Counted from the stretch's first letter, positions 44,909 to 57,830 are shown. The stretch is DNA of 64,000 nt from Ralstonia soli (GCF_023955655.1 NZ_JAMXHT010000006.1:248001-312000), one strand, 5' to 3'. The notes: generated by a model from the letters alone, not told the origin. Numbers and translations are program-made.

Positions 44909-45937
44909 ATGGCGTTGCTCGACACGCATTATCCCCTAGGCCGGCACAACACGTTCCGTTTTGAGGCCACCGCACGCTATGCCGCGCACATCCGCACGCC
45001 GGAAGACATCCCCGCCGCGCTGGCCGACCCCCGCGTACAGGGTCTGCCCGTGCTGGTGCTGGGCGGCGGCAGCAACGTCGTGCTCACGCGGGACTTTGAG
45101 GGCCTGGTGCTGCTGATGGAGATCCCAGGCATCACCACCGGCCGGGCGACGATCGATGGCCGCGAATTTCATACCGTCACCGCCGGTGGTGGCGAATCGT
45201 GGCATGGCCTGGTCGCACACACCGTCGCCAACGGCTTGCCTGGGCTGGAAAACCTCGCGCTGATCCCTGGCACGGTCGGCGCGGCGCCCATCCAGAACAT
45301 TGGCGCGTACGGCGTGGAGATCAAAGACCGCTTCCACTCGCTGCGCGCCTACGATCGCCACGCCGGCGAGTTCGTCACGCTGGATGCCACCGATTGCACC
45401 TTCGGCTACCGCGACAGCCTGTTCAAGCGTGCCGGTGCCGATCGCTACGTCATCACCGAGGTGACGTTCGCTCTGCCCATCGACTGGCAGCCCGACACGC
45501 ACTACGCAGAGCTCGCCCGCGAGCTGGCGGCGCAGAACATCGCCAGCCCGACCGCGCAGAACATCTTCGACGCGGTGGTCGCCATCCGCCGCCGCAAGCT
45601 GCCCGATCCGGCCGAGATTGGCAACGCGGGCAGCTTCTTCAAAAACCCCATCGTCGATTCCGCCACGCGCGATGCGCTGGTGGAGCGCTTCCCCAACCTG
45701 ATCGGCTATGTGCAACCGGACGGCACCTACAAACTCGCCGCCGGCTGGTTGATCGATCAATGCGGCTTCAAGGGCCGCCAGAGCGGCGCGGTTGGCGTGT
45801 ACGAAAAACAGGCGCTGGTGCTCGTGCACCGGGGTGGCGGCAGCGCCGTGCAGTTGATGGCGCTGGCGCGTGAAATTCAGGACGCCGTCTACGCGCGCTT
45901 TGGCGTGCGCATCGAACCCGAGCCGGTCGTTATCTAG
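44909..45937 (+). CDS. murB: UDP-N-acetylenolpyruvoylglucosamine reductase
   Basis: A 342-residue FAD enzyme of peptidoglycan precursor synthesis, type I (E. coli-like) by length. FAD-binding [12 protein letters not shown] (residues about 47-58), [21 protein letters not shown]-type segment reading [18 protein letters not shown] (about 128-145), catalytic Ser in NAGSFFKNP and the late conserved Glu in the EPEP tail. The stop codon TAG lies in a CTAG tetranucleotide shared with the stop of the convergent patatin gene. Confidence 0.95.
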   Translation: MALLDTHYPLGRHNTFRFEATARYAAHIRTPEDIPAALADPRVQGLPVLVLGGGSNVVLTRDFEGLVLLMEIPGITTGRATIDGREFHTVTAGGGESWHGLVAHTVANGLPGLENLALIPGTVGAAPIQNIGAYGVEIKDRFHSLRAYDRHAGEFVTLDATDCTFGYRDSLFKRAGADRYVITEVTFALPIDWQPDTHYAELARELAAQNIASPTAQNIFDAVVAIRRRKLPDPAEIGNAGSFFKNPIVDSATRDALVERFPNLIGYVQPDGTYKLAAGWLIDQCGFKGRQSGAVGVYEKQALVLVHRGGGSAVQLMALAREIQDAVYARFGVRIEPEPVVI

Positions 45938-46995
45938 ATGTCCTGCCCGCGCAGGTATTCCTTCTGGATGTCGACGGTGCCCTGCTTGCCCACATCGTCG
46001 AAATGCTTGCGCAGCCACGCCTTGCCCTCGTGCCGGCCGCGCTCCTTGAGCATGGTCAGGAAACTCCAGTCCGTCACCAGCTTGGTCGATGAGGAGAGAT
46101 CACCCAGCGGTTTGTCGGCGCGGATCGCGTGCAGGTAGATGTATTTGAGACGATCGCGGTATTCGGGCTTGAGCCAGTCTTCCGCAATCAGCTTCTGCAC
46201 AAAGGCGATGGCGCGCATCTCGCGCAGCAATGACGCATTGAAGGTGATTTCGTTGAGCCGCTCCATCACCTCGTGCGGCTGGTCGGGCACCTCCTTGCGC
46301 ACGATCGGGTTCACGTGCACGAGCAGGATGTCCTGCGTCTTGGTCTCGTAAAAGAACGGGAACAGCACGGGGTTGCCCATATAGCCGCCATCCCAGTAGT
46401 GGTGGCGGTGGATCTCGATGGCCGGATACAGGTACGGCAGGCAGGCGGAGGCGAGCACGGTTTCGGCGTCGATCTCGGGCGTATTGAACACGCGCACGTT
46501 GCCCGTGTTGACGTCGGTGGCGGCCAGGAAGAGCTTTGTGCTCTCGCAGGCGCGCAGCCGGTCGAAATCGACGTGGCTGGCGAGCAAGTCGCGCAGCGGG
46601 TTGTAATGCGCGCCCTGGGCCGTGGCGCTGATCCAGTTGTCCCACAGCCGCATCCAGTCCGTCACCGGCCAGCTATCGGGAAACAGCGGCTTGCCGGAGA
46701 ACAACGTCTTGGCGTTCTCTCCCATGGCGGAGAGCGGCGAGCCGGCCGTCGACACCGCCAGCCAGAACGCGTGCAGCTTCTCGCGGGCCCGCTCTGGACC
46801 GCCCTTAGGACCGCCTTCAAGCAGGCCGTCGAGCATCACCACGGCATTCATCGAACCAGCGCTGGTGCCGGTAATGCCCTCGTACGACAGGCGTCCGTCT
46901 TCGAGCAGCGCATCCAGGACACCCCATGTGAACGCCCCGTGCGCGCCGCCGCCCTGCAGTGCGAGGTTGATGTGCTTGCCGTCCGGCTTCCGCAT
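45934..46995 (-). CDS. Patatin-like phospholipase
   Basis: A 353-residue predicted lipid acyl hydrolase. The patatin oxyanion motif is LALQGGGAHGAFTWGVLDALLE (about residues 11-32), the nucleophile Ser lies in GTSAGSMNA (about 44-52), and the catalytic Asp in DGGYMGNP (about 220). No signal peptide, so it is cytoplasmic or injected. A GGGGGAA box fixes the start at 46995. Its target lipid is unknown. Confidence 0.88.
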   Translation of the reverse strand: MRKPDGKHINLALQGGGAHGAFTWGVLDALLEDGRLSYEGITGTSAGSMNAVVMLDGLLEGGPKGGPERAREKLHAFWLAVSTAGSPLSAMGENAKTLFSGKPLFPDSWPVTDWMRLWDNWISATAQGAHYNPLRDLLASHVDFDRLRACESTKLFLAATDVNTGNVRVFNTPEIDAETVLASACLPYLYPAIEIHRHHYWDGGYMGNPVLFPFFYETKTQDILLVHVNPIVRKEVPDQPHEVMERLNEITFNASLLREMRAIAFVQKLIAEDWLKPEYRDRLKYIYLHAIRADKPLGDLSSSTKLVTDWSFLTMLKERGRHEGKAWLRKHFDDVGKQGTVDIQKEYLRGQDI

Positions 46996-47104
46996 GCTTT
47001 TTCCCCCAGATTCAGGCGCCCCCGTGGCGCTGGCCGGATCATGCCCTAAAATGGCGGATTCGACCCTAGACAACCCTTTTTGCGCGTTCCGCTTTTTTCG
47101 ATCC

Positions 47105-47422
47105 ATGACCACCGAAACCTTTGACGGCGTCCGCCTCACCACCAAGGCCAATGTGTACTTTGACGGAAAGTGCGTCAGCCACAGCTTTACCCTGCCCGAC
47201 GGCACCAAGAAGTCCGTGGGCGTGGTGCTGCCGGCCACGCTGACCTTCGGCACGGCTGCGGCCGAGATCATGGAATGCGTGGGCGGTTCGTGCGAATACA
47301 AGCTCGACGGCACCGACGAGTGGAAGACCTCCGGCGCGGGCGAAAGCTTCCACGTCCCGGCGAACTCCAAGTTCGATATCCGTGTGACTGAGGCATATCA
47401 CTACATCTGCCATTACGCCTAA
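47105..47422 (+). CDS. ppnP: Pyrimidine/purine nucleoside phosphorylase PpnP
   Basis: A 105-residue single-domain cupin of the PpnP/YaiE (DUF1255) family, which phosphorolyses several nucleosides. Typical text: ANVYFDGKCVSHSFTLPDGTKKSVGVVLP, ECVGGSCEYKLDG, FHVPANSKFDI and the ending YHYICHYA. It is divergent from the patatin gene and 61 nt upstream of argG. Confidence 0.93.
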   Translation: MTTETFDGVRLTTKANVYFDGKCVSHSFTLPDGTKKSVGVVLPATLTFGTAAAEIMECVGGSCEYKLDGTDEWKTSGAGESFHVPANSKFDIRVTEAYHYICHYA

Positions 47423-47432
47423 GCGCGCCTGA

Positions 47433-48821
<1,389 letters not shown>

Positions 48822-48840
48822 CAGCCCGCTGATTCAAGGC

Positions 48841-48880
48841 AAAAAAAGGCCGCTCCGACGTCAATCGGAGCGGCCTTTTT
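48841..48880. terminator. Bidirectional terminator between argG and argF
   Basis: A 16-bp stem, AAAAAGGCCGCTCCGA (48843-48858) / TCGGAGCGGCCTTTTT (48865-48880), with a CGTCAA loop. Confidence 0.95.
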
Positions 48881-48904
48881 ATATGGCTTCAGCTCAGTAG
48901 CGGC

Positions 48905-49831
48905 TTAGTAGCGTCCGCAGAGCAGGTATTCCATCAGCGCCTTCTGCACGTGCAGGCGGTTTTCCGCTTCGTCCCACACGACGCTCTGCTTGCCGTCGAT
49001 CACGGCCGCTTCGACTTCCTCGCCGCGGTGCGCGGGCAGGCAGTGCATGAACAGCGCATCGGGCTGCGCACGCTGCATCATCGCCTCGGTGACCATCCAG
49101 TCGCCAAAGGCCTTCTTGCGCGCTTCGTTCTCGGCTTCGTAGCCCATGCTGGTCCACACGTCGGTGGTCACCAAGTGGGCACCGTCGCAGGCCTCGAGCG
49201 GGCTTTCGAACACGTGCACGAACGGCAGGCTGGAATCGGCCACCATGGCCGGATCCAGCTGATAGCCCTTCGGTGCGGAGAAATGGAAGCGGAAGCCGAG
49301 AATCTCAGCCGCCTGGATCCACGTGTACGCCATGTTGTTGGCGTCGCCCACCCAGGTGACGGTCTTGCCCTTGATCGGGCCGCGGTGTTCGATGAAGGTA
49401 AAGATGTCGGCCAGCACCTGGCACGGGTGGTACTCGTTGGTCAGCCCGTTGATGACCGGCACGCGCGAATGCGCGGCAAAGCGCTCGATGATCTCCTGCC
49501 CGAACGTGCGGATCATGATGATGTCGGTCATGCGGGAAATGACCTGCGCCGCGTCTTCGATCGGCTCACCGCGTCCCAGCTGGGAATCGCGCGTGTTGAG
49601 GAAGACCGCGTGGCCGCCGAGCTGGTGGATGCCGGCTTCGAACGACAGGCGCGTACGCGTGGAATTCTTCTCGAAGATCATGGCCAGCGTGCGGTCGTGC
49701 AGCGGGTGCCATGTCTCGTAGTTCTTGAACTTGGCCTTGAGGATCGCGGAACGGTCCAGCAGGTATTCGTACTCTTCCAGCGAAAAGTCCTTGAACTGCA
49801 GGTAGTGCTTGATCGAGCTTGGTGGGTTCAT
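48905..49831 (-). CDS. argF: Ornithine carbamoyltransferase
   Basis: A 308-residue transferase making citrulline from carbamoyl phosphate and ornithine. Carbamoyl-phosphate loop STRTR (about residues 57-61), HPCQVLAD (about 135), ornithine-binding TTDVWTSMG (about 225) and FMHCLPAHRGEE (about 262-273). The start MNPPSSIKHYLQF at 49831 is set by homology; the frame runs on to 49882. Confidence 0.96.
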   Translation of the reverse strand: MNPPSSIKHYLQFKDFSLEEYEYLLDRSAILKAKFKNYETWHPLHDRTLAMIFEKNSTRTRLSFEAGIHQLGGHAVFLNTRDSQLGRGEPIEDAAQVISRMTDIIMIRTFGQEIIERFAAHSRVPVINGLTNEYHPCQVLADIFTFIEHRGPIKGKTVTWVGDANNMAYTWIQAAEILGFRFHFSAPKGYQLDPAMVADSSLPFVHVFESPLEACDGAHLVTTDVWTSMGYEAENEARKKAFGDWMVTEAMMQRAQPDALFMHCLPAHRGEEVEAAVIDGKQSVVWDEAENRLHVQKALMEYLLCGRY

Positions 49832-50199
49832 AAAACAACGAAGGCGGCCCGCAGATGACGCGCCGGAAACATTCCGTGGCACGTCGCCCTAGCCGCCTTG
49901 TCTGGTGAAGATTCAGTCCATCATACGGGATCGCCGCCAGTTTGGCGAGTTTCGGCCCGGGCGGCCCGGCTGCCATCAAGGCGCGAGTGAAAGGCCGATG
50001 AAAGTCTTATATAAGATATAATACTGGCTGCCTCGGATGCCTCAACCGGCCCGCAAACCGGCACGACAAGCTGGTCCGCCGGGTTCATGAACTGGCAATC
50101 AGGCAAGCGCATCATCGCACCACAAGTGCACCCCGCTCGAACGCTGCGGCACCCGCACGGTCGAAGTCATTTGCAAATCTCCACAGCCCCACGCAGTCC
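49832..50199. other. Regulatory gap between argF and the DUF3579 gene
   Basis: 368 bases between divergent genes. The notable elements are the TCTTATATAAGA palindrome and the adjoining TATAAT (annotated separately). No small gene or structured RNA was recognised. The leader of the DUF3579 gene would be about 170 nt long if that promoter is used. Confidence 0.45.
50005..50022 (+). promoter_or_regulatory. Palindrome abutting a -10 box
   Basis: TCTTATATAAGA (50005-50016) is a perfect 12-bp palindrome immediately followed by TATAAT (50017-50022). A dimeric regulator bound here would sit in the promoter spacer of the DUF3579 gene. Confidence 0.5.
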
Positions 50200-50523
50200 A
50201 TGGCAGCCAACCCCCGCCAATTCTTTATCCAGGGCGTCACCCGCGACGGAAAAACCTTCCGCCCGAGCGACTGGGCCGATCGGCTGTGCGGCGTGATGGC
50301 GCAGTTCCGCCCCGCCGGCGACACTGGGGACCCCCGCCTGAGCTACTCCCCTTACGTGCGCCCCGTCATGTCGGGCGGCATCAAGAGCGTGTTCGTCGAC
50401 GAGCGCCTGCGCGAGATCGAACCCAAAGCGCTCGACTTCGTGCTGAACTTCGCGCACGACAACAACCTGCAACTCGTGGAAGCCTGCATCCTGCCGGAAG
50501 CCGGCGCATCCGCAAAAAACTGA
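50200..50523 (+). CDS. DUF3579 family protein
   Basis: A 107-residue soluble protein matching the betaproteobacterial DUF3579 family as I recall it: FFIQGVTRDGKTFRPSDWADRLCGVMAQFRP and the closing FAHDNNLQLVEACILPE. Function unknown. The terminator that follows is shared with the convergent rpsT. Confidence 0.8.
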   Translation: MAANPRQFFIQGVTRDGKTFRPSDWADRLCGVMAQFRPAGDTGDPRLSYSPYVRPVMSGGIKSVFVDERLREIEPKALDFVLNFAHDNNLQLVEACILPEAGASAKN

Positions 50524-50568
50524 GAGCGCCCCACACCGTGCGCCGCAAATCGTTGGCGTACAAAAAGC

Positions 50569-50597
50569 AAAAAGCCTGTCCGAAGACAGGCTTTTTT
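50569..50597. terminator. Bidirectional terminator
   Basis: The stem AAAAAGCCTGTC (50569-50580) / GACAGGCTTTTT (50585-50596) with a CGAA tetraloop lies between convergent genes. Confidence 0.95.
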
Positions 50598-50657
50598 ATC
50601 GCCGGTGCGTAACGTTGACCGTCACGCCATGCCGGCCGAGGCCGGCATCACCCGAAC

Positions 50658-50924
50658 TTAGGCAGCCATTGCCTTGATGGCAGCGGACAGACGCGACTTG
50701 GCGCGTGCAGCCTTGTTCTTGTGGACGATCTTCTTGTCAGCGATGCTGTCGATCGTGCTTTGAGCCGTCTTGAAAGCAGCAGCAGCAGCGGTCTTGTCGC
50801 CAGCGGCCACAGCCTTGCGGACACCCTTGATCGCGGTACGCAGACGCGAGCGCAGAGCCGAGTTGTGAGCGTTTTGGACGACGGCTTGGCGTGCGCGCTT
50901 GCGTGCTTGTGCGGTGTTTGCCAT
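50658..50924 (-). CDS. rpsT: 30S ribosomal protein S20
   Basis: An 88-residue, Lys/Arg/Ala-rich three-helix protein binding 16S rRNA. Typical [33 protein letters not shown] opening and [16 protein letters not shown] ending. An AGGGAA box is upstream and a clear promoter lies at 51005-51034. The neighbouring divergent murJ is the usual rpsT companion. Confidence 0.97.
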   Translation of the reverse strand: MANTAQARKRARQAVVQNAHNSALRSRLRTAIKGVRKAVAAGDKTAAAAAFKTAQSTIDSIADKKIVHKNKAARAKSRLSAAIKAMAA

Positions 50925-51004
50925 GGAAAATTCCCTGAAGAAACGGTAGCAAGCGCCCCGGGAGACACGGAAGGCCGAAGCGCGCAAATTGGTGAAAGAC
51001 AGCA

Positions 51005-51034
51005 ATTATACGCAGACTTTCCCACCCAATGCAA
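51005..51034 (-). promoter_or_regulatory. sigma-70 promoter of rpsT
   Basis: Minus strand: -35 TTGCAT (51034-51029), 18-nt spacer, -10 TATAAT (51010-51005); leader of about 75 nt. Confidence 0.7.
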
Positions 51035-51087
51035 ACCGTGTTGTGAAATCGCCCGGATAGCAGCAGATTGCGGCTTTTGCGGCACTT

Positions 51088-51117
51088 TTGAGTGCATGGC
51101 GGGCCGGTCCCTATAAT
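51088..51117 (+). promoter_or_regulatory. sigma-70 promoter of murJ
   Basis: -35 TTGAGT (51088-51093), 18-nt spacer, -10 TATAAT (51112-51117). It diverges from the rpsT promoter, whose -35 is 54 nt away. Confidence 0.65.
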
Positions 51118-51230
51118 ACGGCCCCAATTGCGCCCTTCTGTCACGTCCGGCGCGAACCCCGCATGGCGTCGCCGGTCAGACCGCCATCGCCGTGTTTGCC
51201 TCCCGGGCGGCGCCCAACCACGCATTCATC

Positions 51231-52784
51231 TTGAATCTGCTCAAAACCCTCGCCACGATCAGCGGCCTGACGATGCTCTCGCGCATCACCGGGCTCATTC
51301 GCGAAACGCTGATCGCCCGCGCCTTTGGTGCCTCGGTCTATACCGACGCCTTCAACGTCGCCTTCCGCATTCCGAACCTGCTGCGCCGACTCTCGGCCGA
51401 GGGCGCATTCTCACAGGCGTTCGTGCCGATCCTGGGCGAGTTCAAGAATCGCCAGGGCGAGGCCGAAACACGCGCGCTCGTGGATTCGGTGGCCACGGTG
51501 ATGACGTGGTTCCTGGTGATCATTTCGGCGCTGGGCGTGATCGGTGCGCCGTTGATCGTCACGGCGGTCGCAACCGGCTTCAAGGAACACGAGGCCCAGG
51601 CCTATATCTCGGCCGTGTTCATGACGCGAGTGATGTTTCCGTACATCGGGCTCGTGTCGCTGGTGGCGCTGGCCTCGGGCATCCTGAATACGTGGCGGCA
51701 GTTTGCCGTACCTGCTTTCACGCCGGTGTTGCTGAACGTCTCGTTCATCGTGGCGGCGGTGTTCGTGGCGCCGTTTCTTGAGACACCGATCTACGCACAG
51801 GCCTATGCGGTGATGGTGGGCGGCATCCTGCAACTCGCCATCCAGATTCCGTCGCTGCGCAAGGTTGGGATGTTGCCGCGCGTGTCGTTCAATGTGCGGG
51901 CGGCGTGGCATCACCCGGGCGTGCGGCGCGTGCTCAAACAGATGCTGCCGGCCACGCTGTCGGTGTCGGTGGCGCAGATCAGCCTGATCATCAATACGAA
52001 CATTGCGTCGCGCCTGCCGACGGGCAGCGTGTCATGGCTGAACTATGCGGATCGGCTGATGGAATTCCCGACCGCGCTGCTGGGCGTGGCACTCGGGACG
52101 ATCCTCCTGCCGAGCCTGTCTAAAGCCAGCGCGGACGACAACCGCGAAGAGTATTCGTCGCTGCTCGACTGGGGCCTGCGGCTGACGGTGCTGCTGGCGG
52201 TGCCATCGGCGGTGGGCCTGTTCGTGTTCGGGGCGCCGCTCACGGCCACACTGTTCCACTATGGCAAGTTCACCGGCATCGACGTCGAGATGACGCGCCA
52301 GGCGCTCACGTCATACGGCGTGGGACTGATCGGGCTCATCGTCATCAAGATCCTGGCGCCGGGCTTCTATGCGCGGCAGGACATCCGCACGCCGGTGAAG
52401 ATTGCCCTGGTGGTGCTGGCGGCGACGCAGCTCTCCAACTACTTCTTTGTGCCGGTGTTCGGGCATGCGGGGCTGGCGCTGTCGATCAGCTTTGGCGCGA
52501 CGATGAATGCGGCGCTGCTGTTCTTCGGGCTGCGCCGCCGTGGTTATTACCACCCGCTGCCGGGGTGGGGGCTGTTCCTCGCGCAAGTGACGTCGGCCGT
52601 GCTGCTGCTGGCCGGCCTGCTGCTGTGGCTCGCCCACAATTTCGATTGGGTGGGACTGGGCGCTAAACCGCTCGTGCGCATCGCGCTGCTGGGGGCAAGC
52701 CTGGTCCTGTGCGCGGTGGTCTATTTCGGTACACTGTGGCTGACTGGATTGAAGTTCTCCACGTTCCGAAAGAAGGCCATCTGA
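51231..52784 (+). CDS. murJ: Lipid II flippase MurJ
   Basis: A 517-residue MOP-family flippase with about 14 helices that moves lipid II across the inner membrane. The family opening reads (L)NLLKTLATISGLTMLSRITGLIRE; the central RVLKQMLPATLSVSVAQISLIINTNIASRLPTG and NYADRLMEFPTALLGVALGTILLPSLS are diagnostic. The start is taken as TTG 51231, where homology begins; a GTG at 51192 would add 13 residues. No ATG is available. The stop overlaps the next gene's start. Confidence 0.92.
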   Translation: MNLLKTLATISGLTMLSRITGLIRETLIARAFGASVYTDAFNVAFRIPNLLRRLSAEGAFSQAFVPILGEFKNRQGEAETRALVDSVATVMTWFLVIISALGVIGAPLIVTAVATGFKEHEAQAYISAVFMTRVMFPYIGLVSLVALASGILNTWRQFAVPAFTPVLLNVSFIVAAVFVAPFLETPIYAQAYAVMVGGILQLAIQIPSLRKVGMLPRVSFNVRAAWHHPGVRRVLKQMLPATLSVSVAQISLIINTNIASRLPTGSVSWLNYADRLMEFPTALLGVALGTILLPSLSKASADDNREEYSSLLDWGLRLTVLLAVPSAVGLFVFGAPLTATLFHYGKFTGIDVEMTRQALTSYGVGLIGLIVIKILAPGFYARQDIRTPVKIALVVLAATQLSNYFFVPVFGHAGLALSISFGATMNAALLFFGLRRRGYYHPLPGWGLFLAQVTSAVLLLAGLLLWLAHNFDWVGLGAKPLVRIALLGASLVLCAVVYFGTLWLTGLKFSTFRKKAI

Positions 52785-53629
52785 TGACCACAAAAGTCCT
52801 CGATTATTTTTCGGCCCTTGTCGCGGACGACGACAGCATCCCCCTCACCGAAACTGCCCTGTCCATTGCGCAGGACGCGTATCCGGACCTGGACCTGCAG
52901 GCCGAGCTTGCCGCCATCGACCTGCTGGTCGCGCGCATCAAGAACCGTATCGCCGACGGCACGCCGGCCATCCAGCGCCTGCGCCTGCTCAACCACTTCT
53001 TCTATCGCGAGCTGGGCTTCGGCCCCAATGCGAACGATTACTACGACCCCGAGAACTCCTACCTGAACGCCGTCCTGCAAAGCCGGCGCGGCATTCCGAT
53101 TTCGCTTGCGGTGCTGCTCATGGAGATCGGCCAGCAGATCGGGCTGCCGCTCAAGGGCGTGTCGTTCCCAAACCACTTCCTGGTGCGCATGAGCATTCCC
53201 GCGGGCGAGGTCGTGCTCGATCCGCTGACGGGGCAGACATTGTCGAAGGAAGAGCTGCAGGACATGCTCGATCCGTACCTGGAAAAGGAAGGCATCGAAG
53301 ACCCGAACACGGTGCCGCTCGGGGTGTTCCTGCAGGTGGCCACGCACCGCGAGATCATCGCGCGCATGCTGCGCAACCTGAAGGCGATCTACTTGCAGGA
53401 ATCACGCTGGCAGCGCCTGCTGGCGGTGCAGCAGCGGCTCGTGATTTTGCTGCCCGATTCAATCGAGGAAGTGCGCGACCGGGGCCTAGCCTACGCCAAC
53501 CTGGAGTGCTTCCGGCCCGCGCTGGAAGACCTAGAAGCCTATGTGGACGCCCGGCCCGATGCAGCCGACACGCCCAAGCTCAAGGAGCGCATGCCAACGC
53601 TGCGCGCCATGAGCAAGAACCTCAACTGA
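52784..53629 (+). CDS. SirB1/transglutaminase-like family protein
   Basis: A 281-residue cytoplasmic protein of the SirB1 family: an N-terminal transglutaminase-like fold (YYDPENSYLNAVLQSRRGIPISLAVLLMEIGQQIGLPLKGVSFPNHFLVR, residues about 85-135) and a C-terminal TPR-like helical part (about 190-275). A catalytic Cys typical of transglutaminases is not evident. The ATG overlaps the murJ stop (TGATG), so the two are coupled. Function unknown. Confidence 0.88.
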   Translation: MTTKVLDYFSALVADDDSIPLTETALSIAQDAYPDLDLQAELAAIDLLVARIKNRIADGTPAIQRLRLLNHFFYRELGFGPNANDYYDPENSYLNAVLQSRRGIPISLAVLLMEIGQQIGLPLKGVSFPNHFLVRMSIPAGEVVLDPLTGQTLSKEELQDMLDPYLEKEGIEDPNTVPLGVFLQVATHREIIARMLRNLKAIYLQESRWQRLLAVQQRLVILLPDSIEEVRDRGLAYANLECFRPALEDLEAYVDARPDAADTPKLKERMPTLRAMSKNLN

Positions 53630-53632
53630 CGC

Positions 53633-54292
53633 TTACTTCTGCGCCACGGCGCCGCGACGGCGCTTGAGCAGCTTCCACAGCCCGCCCAGCATCAACGGCA
53701 CGATGGCCGCGCCCAGGCCGATCAGCACGATCGTGTTCAGGTGATCACGCACCACCGGCACGTTGCCGAACGCCTCGCCCGACAACACGAGAATCGCCAC
53801 CCACAGCACGGCGCCAATCATGTTGAAGAGCTGGAACTTGGCAAACGTCATCTTCGACACACCGGCCACGAACGGCGCGAACGTGCGCACCACCGGGATG
53901 AAGCGCGCCATCACCAGTGTCTTGCCGCCGTGGCGTTCATAGAAGCCGTGCGTCTTCATCAGCGCTTCGTGATCGAGGAAGCGGATGTGACCGTCGAATA
54001 CCTTGGGGCCGATCCACGCGCCAACGAAATAGTTGACGGTGTTGCCGGTGACCGCGGCAATCACCAGCAGCACGATCAGCAACCAGGCGTCCATCTGGCC
54101 CGTCGCGCACATGGCGCCGGCAATGAAGAGCAGCGTGTCGCCCGGCAGGAAGGGCAGCACCACCAGGCCCGTCTCGGCAAAGACGATGGCGAACAGCAGC
54201 ACATAGACCCACGCACCGTACTGCTGGATGAGCAGTCCCAACGATTTGTCGACATGCAGAACGATGTCGACCAGTTGCATCACGATATCCAA
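53633..54292 (-). CDS. DedA-family membrane protein
   Basis: A 219-residue membrane protein with four to six helices. The DedA (VTT) signatures are FAETGLVVLPFLPGDTLLFIAGA (about residues 38-60), GNTVNYFVGAWIG (about 85), HGGKTLVMARFIPVVRTFAPFVAGVSKM (about 118-146). DedA proteins support membrane homeostasis and lipid-carrier scrambling, and are needed for polymyxin resistance in Burkholderia. It is convergent with the SirB1 gene, with 3 nt between stops. Confidence 0.92.
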   Translation of the reverse strand: MDIVMQLVDIVLHVDKSLGLLIQQYGAWVYVLLFAIVFAETGLVVLPFLPGDTLLFIAGAMCATGQMDAWLLIVLLVIAAVTGNTVNYFVGAWIGPKVFDGHIRFLDHEALMKTHGFYERHGGKTLVMARFIPVVRTFAPFVAGVSKMTFAKFQLFNMIGAVLWVAILVLSGEAFGNVPVVRDHLNTIVLIGLGAAIVPLMLGGLWKLLKRRRGAVAQK

Positions 54293-54404
54293 ACCATCCC
54301 CCTAAGCGAGGCGGGAATGATACCGGATGCGACTTAGATTTCCCCTAGCCCTTGGTGGGGACATCGGGGGGCTTGCATCGGTGCGCCACACAGGGTGTGA
54401 CATT

Positions 54405-54410
54405 TATAAT
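54405..54410 (+). promoter_or_regulatory. -10 box directly before mutL
   Basis: TATAAT ends 6 nt before the ATG at 54417, which would give a leaderless mutL transcript. No ribosome-binding site is seen between them, and no -35 at 16-18 nt. Confidence 0.4.
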
Positions 54411-54416
54411 GCGCCG

Positions 54417-56315
<1,899 letters not shown>

Positions 56316-56322
56316 GCTGGTG

Positions 56323-57303
56323 ATGACCGTGTCTTTTGCAAACGCACCGCGCGCTGTCTGCCTGCTCGGGCCCACCGCCTCCGGCAAAACCGCTGCTGCA
56401 TTGAAGCTCGCCGAGCGCTGGCCTGTCGAGATCATCAGCATGGATTCCGCGCTGGTCTATCGCGGCATGGATATCGGCACCGCCAAGCCCAGCGCCGAAG
56501 AACAGGCCATCGCGCCGCATCACCTCATCGACATCATTGACCCGCTCGATGCGTATTCGGCCGCGCAGTTTGCCAACGATGCCAACGCGCTGATCGACGC
56601 CATCCGCGCGCGCGGCAAGCTGCCGCTGATCGTCGGCGGCACGATGCTGTATTACAAGGCGCTCACACAGGGCCTCTCCGATTTGCCTGGCGCCGATCCG
56701 GCCATCCGCGCGGAAATCGATGCTGAGGCCGCACGCGACGGCTGGCCCGCGCTGCACGCCAAGCTCGCACTGGTCGACGCCATCACCGCCGCGCGGCTGC
56801 ATACGACGGATGCGCAGCGCATCCAACGCGCGCTGGAGTTGTATCGACTGACAGGTCAGCCAATGTCTGCGCTGCTGGCGCGCGAGGTCGGTGCGAATGC
56901 GTTCCAGCAGCACGATGCCGCCGCGCCGTATCTGACGATTGCGCTGGAGCCCTCCGATCGCCTCGTGCTGCATGCACGCATCGCGCAGCGCTTTGATGCC
57001 ATGCTCGCGGGCGGCCTGCTTGACGAAGTGGAGGCGCTTCGCAAACGCGGCGACCTTTCGCCAACGCTGCCATCCATCCGCTGCGTGGGCTATCGCCAGG
57101 CGTGGGCCTACCTCGACGGCGAGATCGACATGGCTGCCTTGCGCGAACAAGGCATCGCTGCCACACGCCAGCTCTGCAAGCGCCAGATCACATGGCTGCG
57201 CAGCACGCCGGAGCGGCACGTGGTCGATTGCCTCGCCCCCGATTACGTCGACCAGGTTGCGTGCCTGGTTCAAACCTCACTGCAATCCCAATCACAGCAA
57301 TGA
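56323..57303 (+). CDS. miaA: tRNA dimethylallyltransferase
   Basis: A 326-residue enzyme adding the isopentenyl group to A37 of tRNAs reading U-starting codons. P-loop [15 protein letters not shown] (about residues 16-30), [52 protein letters not shown] and CVGYRQAW are all present. Translation of the next gene overlaps its stop (ATGA). The mutL-miaA order is widely conserved. Confidence 0.96.
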   Translation: MTVSFANAPRAVCLLGPTASGKTAAALKLAERWPVEIISMDSALVYRGMDIGTAKPSAEEQAIAPHHLIDIIDPLDAYSAAQFANDANALIDAIRARGKLPLIVGGTMLYYKALTQGLSDLPGADPAIRAEIDAEAARDGWPALHAKLALVDAITAARLHTTDAQRIQRALELYRLTGQPMSALLAREVGANAFQQHDAAAPYLTIALEPSDRLVLHARIAQRFDAMLAGGLLDEVEALRKRGDLSPTLPSIRCVGYRQAWAYLDGEIDMAALREQGIAATRQLCKRQITWLRSTPERHVVDCLAPDYVDQVACLVQTSLQSQSQQ

Positions 57304-57830
57304 CGACGACCGACACCGCCACCACCTTCACGCTGCGCCCTGCTACGCCGGATGACTGCGCTTCGCTCGTTCGCCTGATCGCCGCGCTGGCCGAATACGA
57401 AAAGCTCACGCACCTCGTGCAGACCACGCCCGAGGCCCTTGCCACGATGCTGTTCGGGCCGCGCCCGTACTGCGAGGCCGTGCTGGCAGAAGTCGACGGC
57501 CGGGCCGTGGGCTTTGCGCTGTTCTTCCACAACTTCTCGACGTTCCTGTGCAAGCCGGGCCTGTATCTGGAAGACCTGTTCGTGGAGCCGGAATATCGCG
57601 GCCTGGGCATCGGCAAGGCATTGCTGATCCACCTCGCGCGCTTGGCGCAGGAACGCGACTGCGGCCGCTTCGAATGGAGCGTGCTCGACTGGAATGCGCC
57701 GTCGATCGCCTTCTACGAAGCCATGGGCGCCGACGTGCTGCCCGAGTGGCGCATCTGCCGTGCGACGGGCGATGCACTGGGCAAGCTGGCCGCCACACCG
57801 ATGCCCTCCAGCATGACCGCGCAGACCTGA
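57300..57830 (+). CDS. GNAT-family N-acetyltransferase
   Basis: A 176-residue acetyltransferase resembling diamine/spermidine-type GNATs: [24 protein letters not shown] at the start, the [27 protein letters not shown] acetyl-CoA motif (about residues 92-118) and [15 protein letters not shown]. Substrate is not proven. It overlaps miaA by 4 nt; its stop codon overlaps the first Ada-box-containing element. Confidence 0.9.
   Translation: MTTTDTATTFTLRPATPDDCASLVRLIAALAEYEKLTHLVQTTPEALATMLFGPRPYCEAVLAEVDGRAVGFALFFHNFSTFLCKPGLYLEDLFVEPEYRGLGIGKALLIHLARLAQERDCGRFEWSVLDWNAPSIAFYEAMGADVLPEWRICRATGDALGKLAATPMPSSMTAQT

Noticed and set aside
49832-50199. Search for a tRNA gene in the argF gap and other intergenic regions
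   Set aside because: No cloverleaf with a GTTCRA T-loop and matching acceptor stem was found in any gap.
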